From positions 496,001 through 560,000 of the forward strand of contig CAVUAF010000014.1 in the NCBI GenBank assembly GCA_963739375.1: a stretch of DNA of 64,000 nucleotides, written 5' to 3'. Every line of letters starts with the position of its first letter. The first letter of the stretch is position 1. The DNA is from CAVUAF01 sp963739375 (GTDB taxonomy: Bacteria; Acidobacteriota; Terriglobia; Terriglobales; Acidobacteriaceae). The notes beneath the pieces are model-generated. The model made no database searches. It worked only from the letters and a program-made list of their open reading frames with translations, and was not told the origin of the DNA. Made by a program: the position numbers and the translations under genes. This document shows positions 16,952 through 25,559 of the stretch, in pieces.

Positions 16952-18502
16952 ATGGCCACCCTGCCCACAACCCGTTACCTCCCGCTGCGATTGCCGAACC
17001 TGTGCGTGGTGGTGGTGGGCAGCGACATGGCCGAGATGGTCCAAAAGGCGGATACGGTAATCCGAGATAACCCCTTTATTGAGTTCAGGTTAGACTACCT
17101 TCGGCAGCCCGGCCCGGCGCTCCTGAAGCTGCGCCGTTACCTCGACGTCCACCCCGAACTGGTGGCCATCGGCACCTGCCGCCGGGCGGTCAATGGGGGG
17201 AAGTTCCGCGGCTCGGTGGCGGCGCAGATACAGATCCTGGTGAAGGCTGCCGACGCCGGCTGCCAGTTGGTGGACCTGGAACTTCAGAGTGCTTCCGCTA
17301 TTAAGCCTTCTGAATTCAATAAGTTGCATGGACGCGCCGGCATCGTTCTCTCGTACCACGACTTTCGCAGCACCAAGAAGCTGGAAGAGACCTTCCGCAA
17401 GATGCGGCAGTTTCCCGCCGACTTTTACAAGGTAGTTACCACCGCCACCAACCTCACCGACAACGTCACCATGATGCAGTTCCTGCAGGCACACAGCGGG
17501 CACCACTCGATGGTGGGGCTGTGCATGGGCGAGCAGGGGCTGATCAGCCGGGTGCTGGGCGTGCGGGCGGGCAGTGTGTTTACCTTCGGGTCGGCAACCC
17601 CGGGCGAAGAAACCGCTCCCGGACAGGCGACAGCGCGCACGCTGCGCGACGTTTACCGCATCCAGCAGGTGGACGCGGCGACGCGCGTCTACGGCGTGGC
17701 CGGCGACCCGGTGGCGCAATCCCTGTCGCCGCTGGTGATGAATGCCGCGTTTCGCCGGGAAAACGTGAATGCGGTGTTCGTGGCCTTGCACGCCAAGAAC
17801 TTGCCGGACCTGCTGACTTGCGTGCGCGAGATCCCCATCCACGGGCTGAGTGTCACCCTGCCGCACAAGCAGGAGGTCATGGAGTACCTGGACAACACCG
17901 ATCCGGTGACGGCGCGGATCGGCGCCTGCAACACGGTGGTGCGGGCGCAGGACGGGAAGCTCTATGGCTTCAACACCGACGTGTCCGGGGTGGTGCGTCC
18001 GCTGGAGCAGCGGCTGCACCTGGAAGGCGCGAAGGTCCTGGTGCTCGGCACCGGGGGGGCGGCGCGGGCCGCGGTCTTCGGGCTGCGCGAGCGCAAGGCC
18101 GAGGTCTACATCCTGAGCCGGGTTTCCGCCCGCGGCCGCAAGCTGGCGCACCAGGCGCGGGCCCGCGTCGCCAAGCGCGCCGACCTGCGCAAGCTGCGCT
18201 TCGACGTCATCATCAACGCTACCCCCGTGGGCATGGGGAACACCCGCCACTCGCCCCTGAATGAGAAGGAAATCAACACCCGTTACCTGATGGACATGGT
18301 CTACAACCCGGCGGAGACGCGGCTGATCAAGCTGGCGCGGGCGCGGGGCGCGCAGATCGTCACCGGGGCCGAGATGTTCGCCCAGCAGGGTGCCCGGCAA
18401 TTCGAAATCTGGACCGGCAAGCCGGCGCCGCTCAACGAGATGTACTCGGTGGTGACCAACGCGCTGCAGCAGCGCGAAACCAAGTCGCAAGACGCCAAAT
18501 AA
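16952..18502 (+). CDS. aroDE: Bifunctional 3-dehydroquinate dehydratase / shikimate dehydrogenase
   Basis: One 516-residue chain carries two consecutive shikimate-pathway enzymes. Residues ~10-230 are type I dehydroquinase: E44-F-R-L-D48, the catalytic His136 in S-Y-H-D-F and the Schiff-base Lys160 in Y-K-V-V-T-T, with R200 in L-I-S-R-V. Residues ~245-516 are AroE: G-D-P-V-A-Q-S-L-S-P at 251-260, the catalytic Lys306 in V-T-L-P-H-K, N-T-D at 341-343, the NADP loop G-T-G-G-A-A at 366-371, and N-A-T-P-V-G-M. Domain order matches the plant DHQ-SDH and chlamydial AroDE fusions. The ATG at 16952 lies just after a promoter; the in-frame codon at 16907 is inside the -35 box and is excluded. Confidence 0.95.
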   Translation: MATLPTTRYLPLRLPNLCVVVVGSDMAEMVQKADTVIRDNPFIEFRLDYLRQPGPALLKLRRYLDVHPELVAIGTCRRAVNGGKFRGSVAAQIQILVKAADAGCQLVDLELQSASAIKPSEFNKLHGRAGIVLSYHDFRSTKKLEETFRKMRQFPADFYKVVTTATNLTDNVTMMQFLQAHSGHHSMVGLCMGEQGLISRVLGVRAGSVFTFGSATPGEETAPGQATARTLRDVYRIQQVDAATRVYGVAGDPVAQSLSPLVMNAAFRRENVNAVFVALHAKNLPDLLTCVREIPIHGLSVTLPHKQEVMEYLDNTDPVTARIGACNTVVRAQDGKLYGFNTDVSGVVRPLEQRLHLEGAKVLVLGTGGAARAAVFGLRERKAEVYILSRVSARGRKLAHQARARVAKRADLRKLRFDVIINATPVGMGNTRHSPLNEKEINTRYLMDMVYNPAETRLIKLARARGAQIVTGAEMFAQQGARQFEIWTGKPAPLNEMYSVVTNALQQRETKSQDAK

Positions 18503-18524
18503 CTTCTGCTGAAAACAGTGCTTA

Positions 18525-18563
18525 GGCGAGCGTGGCGGCACGGCTGAAGCCGTGCCCCGATAC
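18525..18563. repeat. REP palindrome with GGCACGGCTGAAGCCGTGCC core
   Basis: A perfect stem GGCACGGC/GCCGTGCC around TGAA, between the convergent aroDE and rmuC genes. It belongs to the same family as the cores in the 141-bp repeats at 6.1-6.4 kb and may serve as a terminator. Confidence 0.75.
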
Positions 18564-18571
18564 AACCCGGA

Positions 18572-19957
18572 CTACTCGCCGGCGCCGGCAGTGAGCGGAT
18601 GCGGCGCTTCGGGTTCGACGCCGGGCAGCTCTTTTTGCGCGGCGATGCGGGGCTGCTCGGTGATCGCTTCCAGCTCGGGCAGCTCTTTCTGGCTGCTGGC
18701 GCCGAGCGCTTCGAACTTCTCGGCCAGCGGCAGCAGGCGCGACTGCACCGAGGCGACCGCCTCGTTGTACGCCCTGACCGCCTTCTTCAGCCCGCCGCCC
18801 ACGCTTTCCAGATGCTCCAGGAAAGTACTGATGCGCTTGTACAGCTCGCGTCCGAGGTCGCTGACTTTCTGCGCTGATTCGGCCACCTGCTCCTGCCGCC
18901 AGCCGTACGCGATCGCCCGCAGCAGCGCGATGAACGTGGTGGGGGTGGCGATCACGACTTTGCGCTCGAGCGCTTCTTCGATGAGCGACGGCTCGCGCTC
19001 CGCCGCCGCCGCCAGAAACGAGTCGTTGGGGATAAACAGCACGACAAACTCGGGCGCCCGCTGAAACTGCTCCCAATATTGCTTCGCGGCGAGCGCGCTC
19101 ACGTGCTGGCGCAACTGCGAGGCGTGCAGGTCGAGTGCCGCCGTGCGGTCGAGCTCCGTCTTCGCTTCCAGCGATTTCAGGAAGCCGTCAAGCGGGACCT
19201 TGGAATCGACCACGACCTCGCGCCCCGCCGGCAGGCGAACGATCATGTCGGGGCGGATGCGGCCATCCTCGGTGGTGACGGTTTCCTGCTCACTGAAATC
19301 GCAATGCGCGCTCATGCCAGCGAGCTCCGCGGTGCGGCGCAGAGCGATCTCCCCCCAGCGGCCGCGCACCTGGGGCGAGCGGAGCGCATTGACCAGCTTC
19401 GCCGTCTCCTGCTGCAAGCTGCCCTGGGTGTCGGCCATGGCGGCGAGTTGCGTGCCGAGAGAGCTCATTTCCTGCAGCCGGCGCTTTTCCAGCTCCTGGG
19501 TCTCGCGCTGGTAGCTGAGCAGCGTCTCCTCGATCGGCTTGACCAGGCGTTCAACGGCGCTTTTGCGCGCCTCCAGGTCCGAAGCGGCGCCGTCCTTCAG
19601 CGCCTGGAACTTCTGCTCGGCCAGCACCAGGAAGCCGGTGTTGTTCTGCGCCAGGGCGTCGGCGGCGAGGGACTTGAAGGCGTCGGTGAGCTGCGTGCGC
19701 GCGGTTTCGAGCAGCGCTTTTTGTTCCGCGAGGTGGCGCTCGATTTCCTGGACGCGGGTTTCGGCGGCGGTGCGGGCGGTCTGGGCGTCGGCGAGCGCGC
19801 GGGATCTTGCGTCCAGGTCCTGGCGCGACGTGGCCAGCTGGGAGCGCAACTCTTCGGCCCGCGCAGCGGCGGCGGCGGTGCGGCTGCGCGCGGCGAACCA
19901 TCCCAGCGCGCCGCCGGCAGCAAGTGCCACGATCGCAACCACCCACTCGGAACCCAT
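18572..19957 (-). CDS. rmuC: DNA recombination protein RmuC
   Basis: RmuC is an N-terminally membrane-anchored protein that limits recombination-dependent DNA inversions; it has a long coiled coil and a PD-(D/E)xK-like nuclease fold. From the ATG at 19957 (461 residues) there is one transmembrane helix at about residues 5-22, a heptad-rich coiled coil to ~200, then the conserved core R-G-R-W-G-E-I-A-L, R-P-D-M-I-V-R-L-P and V-V-V-D-S-K-V-P. Further on are F-V-V-L-F-I-P and I-A-T-P-T-T-F-I-A-L-L-R. The frame continues upstream, but the anchor helix supports this start. Confidence 0.93.
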   Translation of the reverse strand: MGSEWVVAIVALAAGGALGWFAARSRTAAAAARAEELRSQLATSRQDLDARSRALADAQTARTAAETRVQEIERHLAEQKALLETARTQLTDAFKSLAADALAQNNTGFLVLAEQKFQALKDGAASDLEARKSAVERLVKPIEETLLSYQRETQELEKRRLQEMSSLGTQLAAMADTQGSLQQETAKLVNALRSPQVRGRWGEIALRRTAELAGMSAHCDFSEQETVTTEDGRIRPDMIVRLPAGREVVVDSKVPLDGFLKSLEAKTELDRTAALDLHASQLRQHVSALAAKQYWEQFQRAPEFVVLFIPNDSFLAAAAEREPSLIEEALERKVVIATPTTFIALLRAIAYGWRQEQVAESAQKVSDLGRELYKRISTFLEHLESVGGGLKKAVRAYNEAVASVQSRLLPLAEKFEALGASSQKELPELEAITEQPRIAAQKELPGVEPEAPHPLTAGAGE

Positions 19958-20048
19958 TGTTGTCCCCCGGACAGCTTCTGTATCACAGCCCCGGCGCGGC
20001 GCAAAGCGATTCGTCAAAAGCCGCGCCCGGCAAGGATTTCAGCGCTGC

Positions 20049-21434
20049 CTACTTCTTGAACACCACGCCGCCCTTCATCACGAAGCTGACCTTCTGCAGC
20101 AGGGTGACATCGCTGAACGGGTTGCCGGGGACGGCGACGATGTCGGCGAACTTCTCCCCCTCGATGGTGCCGACCTGCTCTTCCATTCCCATCAGCTCGG
20201 CGGCGACCGCGGTGGCCGCGCGCAGCGCCTGGGCCGCCGACATGCCGCACTTCACCATCAGGGGAAACTCGCGCGCCGGGTTCACGTCCCACTCGAAGGC
20301 GCCGGCGTCGGTGCCGAAGGCGATCTTCACCCCGCCCTGGAGCGCGCGCTTGAAGGTGTCGCAATGCACGCGCATGACCGGCGTCTCCTGCGGCGCGCCG
20401 CCGGAGCCGGCGCGCAGCTCGGCGTCGTACTGCGCGACGTAGAGCGTGGGGACGTAGTAGATGCCGCGCTGCGCCATGGTGGCAATGTCCGCGGGCGCGA
20501 TGTACTCGCCGTGCTCGATGGAATCCGCGCCCGCCTCGACCGCGATGTGCACGCCGTTGATGCCGGTGGCGTGCACCGCCAGCTGGTGGCGCTGGCGATG
20601 GGTTTCATCGGCGAGCGCACGCATTTCCTCCGGCGTGAAGGTGGCGATGTCGTCGAGCACGCCGTTGGGCAGGAGGCGGTTGCCGCGGTCGGCGTAGGCC
20701 TTGACCCAGTCAATGCCGTGCGAGAGCTGCTCGCGCACCGCTTTGCGCGCGCCTTCCACCCCATCCACCGTCTGCACTCCGACGGGCACCGGCACGTCCC
20801 AGGCGTAGCTGGGCTGCAACGGATAGGCGCCGGTGACGTCCATGGCGCGCCCCACCACCAGCATGCGCGGGCCGGGAATGAGGCCGCGGTTGATGGCGTT
20901 GCGCACGTCCACGTCGGCGTAGCCCGCGCCCTCGGTTTCCAGGTCGCGGATGCCGGTGAAGCCATATTGCAGCATCTGCGCGGCCGCCGTCGTGGCCTCG
21001 ATGGTGCGGTAGGCCACCGACTGCTTCAGCAGTTGCGCGTCGTACTGCCCCGGCTTGCGGTCCCCCTGCAGGAAAACGTGGGTGTGGGTGTCGATGAGGC
21101 CGGGAAGGCAGGTCTGGTCCTTGAGATCGATGAACTGCTCGTTGGGGAAGCCTTGCCGGGCCTTGGCCCAGAGCTCGTCGGCGGCCGGCGTGTTGGCCGT
21201 GTGGCGGATACCGCGAATCTTGCCGAAGGAAACGTCGATGATAGCGACGTTGGCGTCCAGGGTGTCGCTGCGGGCGTCGAAGAGCGCACCGCAACGCAGG
21301 TGGATTTCGGCGCTGCTGGGCGGCGGCACCAGCTTGACTGGACGCGGCGCGTTTTGCGGATCGTCGGTGATGTTCTGGCAGAAGAGCGGGAGTGGGAGCG
21401 CGAGCACAAGGCAGAGGAGGGCGTGACGAAGCAT
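20049..21434 (-). CDS. Exported metal-dependent amidohydrolase (imidazolonepropionase/prolidase-like)
   Basis: A 461-residue protein with a signal peptide ending near C-Q at residue 20, so periplasmic or lipid-anchored. The amidohydrolase TIM barrel is complete: P-G-L-I-D-T-H-T-H (H-x-H), D-W-V-K (the lysine that is carboxylated to bridge two metals), L-A-V-H-A-T (His), S-I-E-H-G (His) and F-G-T-D-A-G (catalytic Asp). This layout is typical of the secreted Xaa-Pro dipeptidase-like subgroup of amidohydrolases. Substrate is unproven. It is separate from the MFS gene by a repeat cluster. Confidence 0.85.
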   Translation of the reverse strand: MLRHALLCLVLALPLPLFCQNITDDPQNAPRPVKLVPPPSSAEIHLRCGALFDARSDTLDANVAIIDVSFGKIRGIRHTANTPAADELWAKARQGFPNEQFIDLKDQTCLPGLIDTHTHVFLQGDRKPGQYDAQLLKQSVAYRTIEATTAAAQMLQYGFTGIRDLETEGAGYADVDVRNAINRGLIPGPRMLVVGRAMDVTGAYPLQPSYAWDVPVPVGVQTVDGVEGARKAVREQLSHGIDWVKAYADRGNRLLPNGVLDDIATFTPEEMRALADETHRQRHQLAVHATGINGVHIAVEAGADSIEHGEYIAPADIATMAQRGIYYVPTLYVAQYDAELRAGSGGAPQETPVMRVHCDTFKRALQGGVKIAFGTDAGAFEWDVNPAREFPLMVKCGMSAAQALRAATAVAAELMGMEEQVGTIEGEKFADIVAVPGNPFSDVTLLQKVSFVMKGGVVFKK

Positions 21435-21484
21435 GGGATCACCTCATGGCGGGAAGCCGGTGAGTTTAGCAGACGGTTCCCTCA

Positions 21485-21710
21485 GCGGCTAAAGCCGGGT
21501 TCCTGCTGGCGGGCTAAACGGCAGGGTCGCTTCGCGAGTCAGGGCTGAAGCCCTGACCTACCAAGCCGTGCCCCTCCGAAAAAGTCGCCACCGCATTCCA
21601 GTTGCCATAGGGATCCTTCGACTCCGTGGCGGCATGCGCCGCCGCTCCGCTCAGGATGACAAATCCGGGTTGGCGCGGGTTTCTGAGAACTGGGAACTGG
21701 CAACTGAGAA
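21485..21710. repeat. Mixed repeat cluster
   Basis: Three classes in one gap: a GGCTGAAGCC/CCAAGCCGTGCCCC REP (21520-21573), a GATCCTTCG...GCTCAGGATGAC palindrome (21607-21660), and a single-arm 7-bp array CTGAGAA, CTGGGAA, CTGGCAA, CTGAGAA (21683-21710) that abuts the TAG stop of the MFS gene. No gene is seen. Confidence 0.8.
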
Positions 21711-23054
21711 CTACTCATGCGCCATTTCCACGGCGCGCACGAAGCTGTGGCCGCGGCGCTCGTGGCCGAAGGCGAGCAGGAGGGCGATGGCGCTGATCAC
21801 CACCATCTCGAACGAGGCCATGGCCCAGGGATAGCTGAGGCGGTCGCGCAGCGCGTACTCGAGGGCGTTGGTGGGCGCGGCAAAAAGGATGCCGAGCTGG
21901 TAGGCCAGCCCCGGCATGAGCCCGCGGGCGGTGTCGGGCGCCAGCTCGTTGAGGTGCGCCGGGATGATGCCCCAGGCGCCCTGCACCCCGGCCTGCATCA
22001 GGAACGAGCCGACGACCAGCACCCACAGCGTGCCCCCGAACGCCCACAGCGGGATGACGCACATGGAGAGCGCGATCGCCAGGTGCATGCTGCGGCGGCG
22101 GCCGACGCGCTCGCTCAGTTCGCCGAAGAAGACGGCGCCCACAATCATCCCCAGGGTGTAGATCACGGCCACGTACGACACGGTGCTGGCGGTGAGATTC
22201 CGGTCATGCTGCAGGAAGTCGGGGTAGAGGTCCTGGGTGCCGTGCGAGAGGAACATCATGCTGGTCATCAGCAGCACCAGGTAGGCAAAGGGGCGCGAGG
22301 CCCACGCCACCATCACCAGGATGACCCCGAGGAGCACCAGCGGCCAGGGAAAGACGAGCAGCGAGGGGTGAAACAGGAAGGCGGCCCAGAGCACCATGGG
22401 GACAAACGAGCCGATGAGCACCACGTAGCGCGGCCCCGCGATGCTGCGCAGCACTTCGCCGACCGTGGCCACGTGGCGCTGCTTCCAGGCTTCGGATTCC
22501 GGCACGCGCGAGCGGATGTAGAGCGCCAGCAGCGCGGGCAGGCCGCCCATCCAGAACATGGCGCGCCAGCCGAGGTTGGGCAGGACAAGGCGCGCGGCCA
22601 CCGCGGCCAGCAGGTTGCCCACCGCGTAGCCGCTTTGCAGGATGCCGCTGAGCACCCCGCGCCAGCGCGGCGGCGCCATCTCCATGGCCAGCGACGCCCC
22701 CACGCCCCACTCGCCACCCATGCCGATCCCGTACAGGGCGCGCAGCACGAAGAAGACGCCGAAATTGGGCGCAAAGCCGCACAACAGCTCAATCAGGGAA
22801 AAGAAAATGACGTTGGCCATCAGCGGCACGCGGCGGCCGTAGCGGTCGGCCAGCAGCCCGAAAATGAATGCCCCCAGCGGCCGCGTGGCCAGGGTCGCGG
22901 TCAGGGTGCCGACGATGGCGGCCTTGGGCACGTGGAAGTGTGCCGCCAAGGTGTCGAGCATGAAGACGACCACGAAGAAGTCGAAGGCGTCGAGCGTCCA
23001 GCCCAGAAAGCCGGCGGCTACCGCGTGCCATTGCGAGCGCGAAGGGGCGGACAT
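21711..23054 (-). CDS. MFS transporter, sugar/metabolite:H+ symporter type
   Basis: A 447-residue 12-helix major-facilitator transporter. After helix 2 it has G-L-L-A-D-R-Y-G-R-R-V-P, the MFS motif A; G-I-G-M-G-G-E-W-G-V-G-A-S-L follows in helix 4, as in the sialate/aromatic-acid symporter subfamily (NanT, ShiA, PcaK types); and R-V-P-E-S precedes the central loop. The second motif A copy is G-E-L-S-E-R-V-G-R-R. The ATG at 23054 gives the normal short N-terminus (M-S-A-P-S-R-S-Q-W). Substrate is not predictable. Confidence 0.85.
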   Translation of the reverse strand: MSAPSRSQWHAVAAGFLGWTLDAFDFFVVVFMLDTLAAHFHVPKAAIVGTLTATLATRPLGAFIFGLLADRYGRRVPLMANVIFFSLIELLCGFAPNFGVFFVLRALYGIGMGGEWGVGASLAMEMAPPRWRGVLSGILQSGYAVGNLLAAVAARLVLPNLGWRAMFWMGGLPALLALYIRSRVPESEAWKQRHVATVGEVLRSIAGPRYVVLIGSFVPMVLWAAFLFHPSLLVFPWPLVLLGVILVMVAWASRPFAYLVLLMTSMMFLSHGTQDLYPDFLQHDRNLTASTVSYVAVIYTLGMIVGAVFFGELSERVGRRRSMHLAIALSMCVIPLWAFGGTLWVLVVGSFLMQAGVQGAWGIIPAHLNELAPDTARGLMPGLAYQLGILFAAPTNALEYALRDRLSYPWAMASFEMVVISAIALLLAFGHERRGHSFVRAVEMAHE

Positions 23055-23117
23055 GCGAGGACTGATTTCACCACGAAGGCGCGAAGGCACGAAGAAATTT
23101 CTTCATTTCTTCATGGA

Positions 23118-23603
23118 TCATTTTCCCATTTTTCCCGGCCCCAGCCGCTGCCGCTCCTGCTCGGTCCAGGCGCAGAGCAGCTGGACATCGGCGGCGGAGA
23201 GCTGCGCGTCGGGATGCATCCGCAGGTAGATCGGCAGGGGCATGCGGCCGCGTTTCGTCCAGGTGCACATGGACTTCAGCAGCTCGTCCGCTGCCTGGGT
23301 GTCGTACCGGTCCCACTCCGAAAAGTTCAGGTGGGAGCGGGCGTGCTGCACGTCGTTGCGGACCAGCCACATGACCGGGGCCACGTCGCTGTACCAGGGC
23401 CAGCGCGTCTGGTCGGAGTGGCAGTCGTGGCAGGCGCGGGCCAGGAGGCGCTGGACCGCGGGCGTCATGTGGGTGCGGGCGGCAAGGGTACGCGCCGGGT
23501 CCACCGGCGGGTTGGTTTTGGCCGGCCGTATCGCCTGCACGCTTAGAAACACCGCCCCCAGGGTGAGGAGTACGGTCTTGGCAATCCTCTTGACCATCCC
23601 CAT
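23118..23603 (-). CDS. Haem-binding domain protein (periplasmic c-type)
   Basis: A 161-residue protein with an N-terminal signal anchor (about residues 8-25) and one C-x-x-C-H haem motif, C58-H-D-C-H62, followed by S-D-Q-T-R-W-P-W-Y-S-D-V-A-P. That block is characteristic of the haem-binding domain family that is exported and carries one covalently bound haem c. Redox partner and role are unknown. The ATG at 23603 was chosen because it places the signal sequence at the N-terminus; the open frame upstream is not homologous. Confidence 0.85.
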   Translation of the reverse strand: MGMVKRIAKTVLLTLGAVFLSVQAIRPAKTNPPVDPARTLAARTHMTPAVQRLLARACHDCHSDQTRWPWYSDVAPVMWLVRNDVQHARSHLNFSEWDRYDTQAADELLKSMCTWTKRGRMPLPIYLRMHPDAQLSAADVQLLCAWTEQERQRLGPGKMGK

Positions 23604-23663
23604 GGTTCCCCCACGACTCCTGGGAGTAAGACGCAGGTGCGGGCGCGGCGTTAACCGGGGGCC

Positions 23664-23699
23664 GCAAAACAAAAGGCACGAAGACATCGTCTTCGTGCC
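23664..23699 (-). terminator. Rho-independent terminator of the ribosomal block
   Basis: On the minus strand: 11-bp stem GGCACGAAGAC/GTCTTCGTGCC, 3-nt loop, then TTTTGTTTTG. It is 21 bp after the rplQ stop and marks the end of the str-S10-spc-alpha transcript. Confidence 0.9.
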
Positions 23700-23719
23700 C
23701 GGATCATCGAGGTCGCCGG

Positions 23720-24217
23720 TTACTCGGCCTTTTCGCCGCCGGCTTCGCCTTCGCCCGCGGCGCCCTCGGCGGCCTGGGCTTCTTCCATCGCCTTGCGGGC
23801 CTCTTCGGCGCGCTTGGCGCGGACTTCGGCGCGCTTCGTCTTTTTCTCTTCCTGCAGCTTCTCGGAGCCGAGCAGCTCGACGATGGCCTTCTCCGCCCCG
23901 TCGCCGCGCTGGAAGCCGGTGCGCACGATGCGCAGGTAGCCGCCGTTGCGGTCGCCGAAGCGCGGTCCCAGCGTGTCAAAGAGCTTGGAGACCGAGGCGC
24001 GGGTCATGAGGTACGCGGCCGCCTGGCGGCGCGCCGTCACGTCGCCGCGCTTGCCCAGGGTGATCATCTTCTCGAGGTGCGGGCGCATGGCCTTGGCCTT
24101 GACCACCGTGGTTTCAATGCGCTCCTCGGCGATGAGCGACGTCACCAGGTTGCGCAGCAGCGCCCGCCGGTGACTGGTGTTGCGGCCGAGTTTCCATCCT
24201 GCTTTCAGGTGACGCAT
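23720..24217 (-). CDS. rplQ: 50S ribosomal protein L17
   Basis: L17 lies around the peptide exit tunnel. The ATG at 24217 gives M-R-H-L-K-A-G-W-K-L-G-R-N-T-S-H-R, the canonical start. The 165-residue product is longer than the usual ~120: residues ~118-165 form an extra Lys/Glu/Ala-rich helical tail ending in E-A-G-G-E-K-A-E. It is the last gene of the alpha operon, after rpoA. Confidence 0.95.
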   Translation of the reverse strand: MRHLKAGWKLGRNTSHRRALLRNLVTSLIAEERIETTVVKAKAMRPHLEKMITLGKRGDVTARRQAAAYLMTRASVSKLFDTLGPRFGDRNGGYLRIVRTGFQRGDGAEKAIVELLGSEKLQEEKKTKRAEVRAKRAEEARKAMEEAQAAEGAAGEGEAGGEKAE

Positions 24218-24272
24218 GGCAAGTTCCTCTCGGACGAGCGCCGCGTGGGCGTCGAAATCTCTCAAATCCGTC

Positions 24273-24341
24273 GATCGGGTGATCTGGCGATCGGGTGATC
24301 GGATGATGAGATCGCCCGATCCACCGATCTCCCGATCCCGC
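24273..24341. repeat. 8-bp-period array abutting the rpoA stop
   Basis: GATCGGGT, GATCTGGC, GATCGGGT, GATCGGAT (24273-24304), then the complementary arm GATCGCCC, GATCCACC, GATCTCCC, GATCCCGC (24310-24341), which meets the rpoA TAG. Confidence 0.88.
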
Positions 24342-25405
24342 TATTCTTCCGGCTCTTCCTCTTCTTCTTCCTCGCCCTCGTCCAGGCCCATGGTGGTCAC
24401 CGCGACCCCACCCGGCGGCACGGCGGCGGCCACGGCGTTGCCTTGCTCGTCGATGCGCATCCCCAGACTGAGCCCCATCGAGGCCAGGATTTCCTTGATC
24501 TCGTTGAGCGACTTGCGCCCGAAATTCTTGGTCTTCAGCATTTCGGACTCGCTTTTCTGCACCAGCTCGCCGATGGTCTGGATGTTGGCGTTCTTCAGGC
24601 AGTTATAGCTGCGCACCGAGAGTTCCAGCTCTTCCACCGAGCGGTTGAGGTTCTCGTTGCGGATCTGCGGTTTCTGCTCGTCGCGGCCCTCGGCGGCCTC
24701 CATCTCCTCTTCGAAGTTGATGAAGAGGTTCATGTGGTCCTTGAGCAGCTTGGCGCTGAGACCGAGGGCGTCGGCGGGCGAGATGGCACCGTTGGTCCAG
24801 ATTTCGACCGTCAGCTTGTCGTAGTCGGTCATCTGGCCGAGGCGCGCGGCTTCCACCGTGTAGTTCACCTTGCGCACCGGCGAGTGCACCGAATCGATGG
24901 GAATGAAGCCCAGGCCCAGATCCTCGTCGAAGTTCTTGTCGGCGCTGACGTAGCCGCGGCCGCGCTTCAGCCGCATCTCCACGTCCAGCTTGCCGCCTTC
25001 GCTGATGGTGGCGAGGTGCACGGTCTTGTCGAGTATTTCGACGTCGCCATCGGCCTCGATCATGCTGCTGGTCACCACCCCCGGCTGTTCCGCCTTCAGG
25101 TAGATCGCCTTGGGGCCTTCGCCGTTCAGCTTGAAGGGCACCTGCTTGAGGTTGAGGATGATGTCGGTGGCGTCCTCGACCACGCCCGGAATGGACTGGA
25201 ACTCGTGCAACACGCCCTCGATTTTGACCGCGGTCACCGCCGCGCCCTCGATGGACGAGAGCAGCACGCGCCGCAGCGCGTTGCCGATGGTGGTGCCAAA
25301 GCCGCGCTCGAAGGGCTGCGCCCAGAAGCGGCCGTACTTGTCAGTCTGGGTTTCGCTGTCGGTGGCCAGCCGCTTGGGTTTCTGGAAGCCTTTCCAAAGT
25401 GCCAT
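24341..25405 (-). CDS. rpoA: RNA polymerase alpha subunit
   Basis: The alpha dimer scaffolds RNA polymerase assembly, and its C-terminal domain contacts UP elements and activators. From the ATG at 25405 (GGAGAA upstream) the protein has 354 residues: alpha-NTD to about 235 (R-F-W-A-Q-P-F-E-R-G-F-G-T-T-I-G-N-A-L-R, L-L-S-S-I-E-G) and alpha-CTD at ~255-320 (E-L-E-L-S-V-R-S-Y-N-C-L-K, T-I-G-E-L-V-Q-K). It ends in an unusual run of glutamates (E-G-E-E-E-E-E-E-E-P-E-E). Confidence 0.97.
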   Translation of the reverse strand: MALWKGFQKPKRLATDSETQTDKYGRFWAQPFERGFGTTIGNALRRVLLSSIEGAAVTAVKIEGVLHEFQSIPGVVEDATDIILNLKQVPFKLNGEGPKAIYLKAEQPGVVTSSMIEADGDVEILDKTVHLATISEGGKLDVEMRLKRGRGYVSADKNFDEDLGLGFIPIDSVHSPVRKVNYTVEAARLGQMTDYDKLTVEIWTNGAISPADALGLSAKLLKDHMNLFINFEEEMEAAEGRDEQKPQIRNENLNRSVEELELSVRSYNCLKNANIQTIGELVQKSESEMLKTKNFGRKSLNEIKEILASMGLSLGMRIDEQGNAVAAAVPPGGVAVTTMGLDEGEEEEEEEPEE

Positions 25406-25519
25406 GGTGGTAAGTTCTCCTCTCGGCCCTGCTGCTCGCGCGGACATTCGTCAAGCGGCCCGGCTTGACGTACAGCGTCCGCGTGGCGAACGGGCGCGAT
25501 GGACTAGGCCGTAAAAAAC

Positions 25520-25559
25520 AGTTGCCAGTTGCCAGTTGTCAGTAACCGGGTACTGACTA
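25520..25559. repeat. 7-bp-period array ending in the rpsD stop
   Basis: AGTTGCC, AGTTGCC, AGTTGTC, then a GTCAGTA...TACTGAC stem; the rpsD TAG (25557-25559) closes it. Confidence 0.8.
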
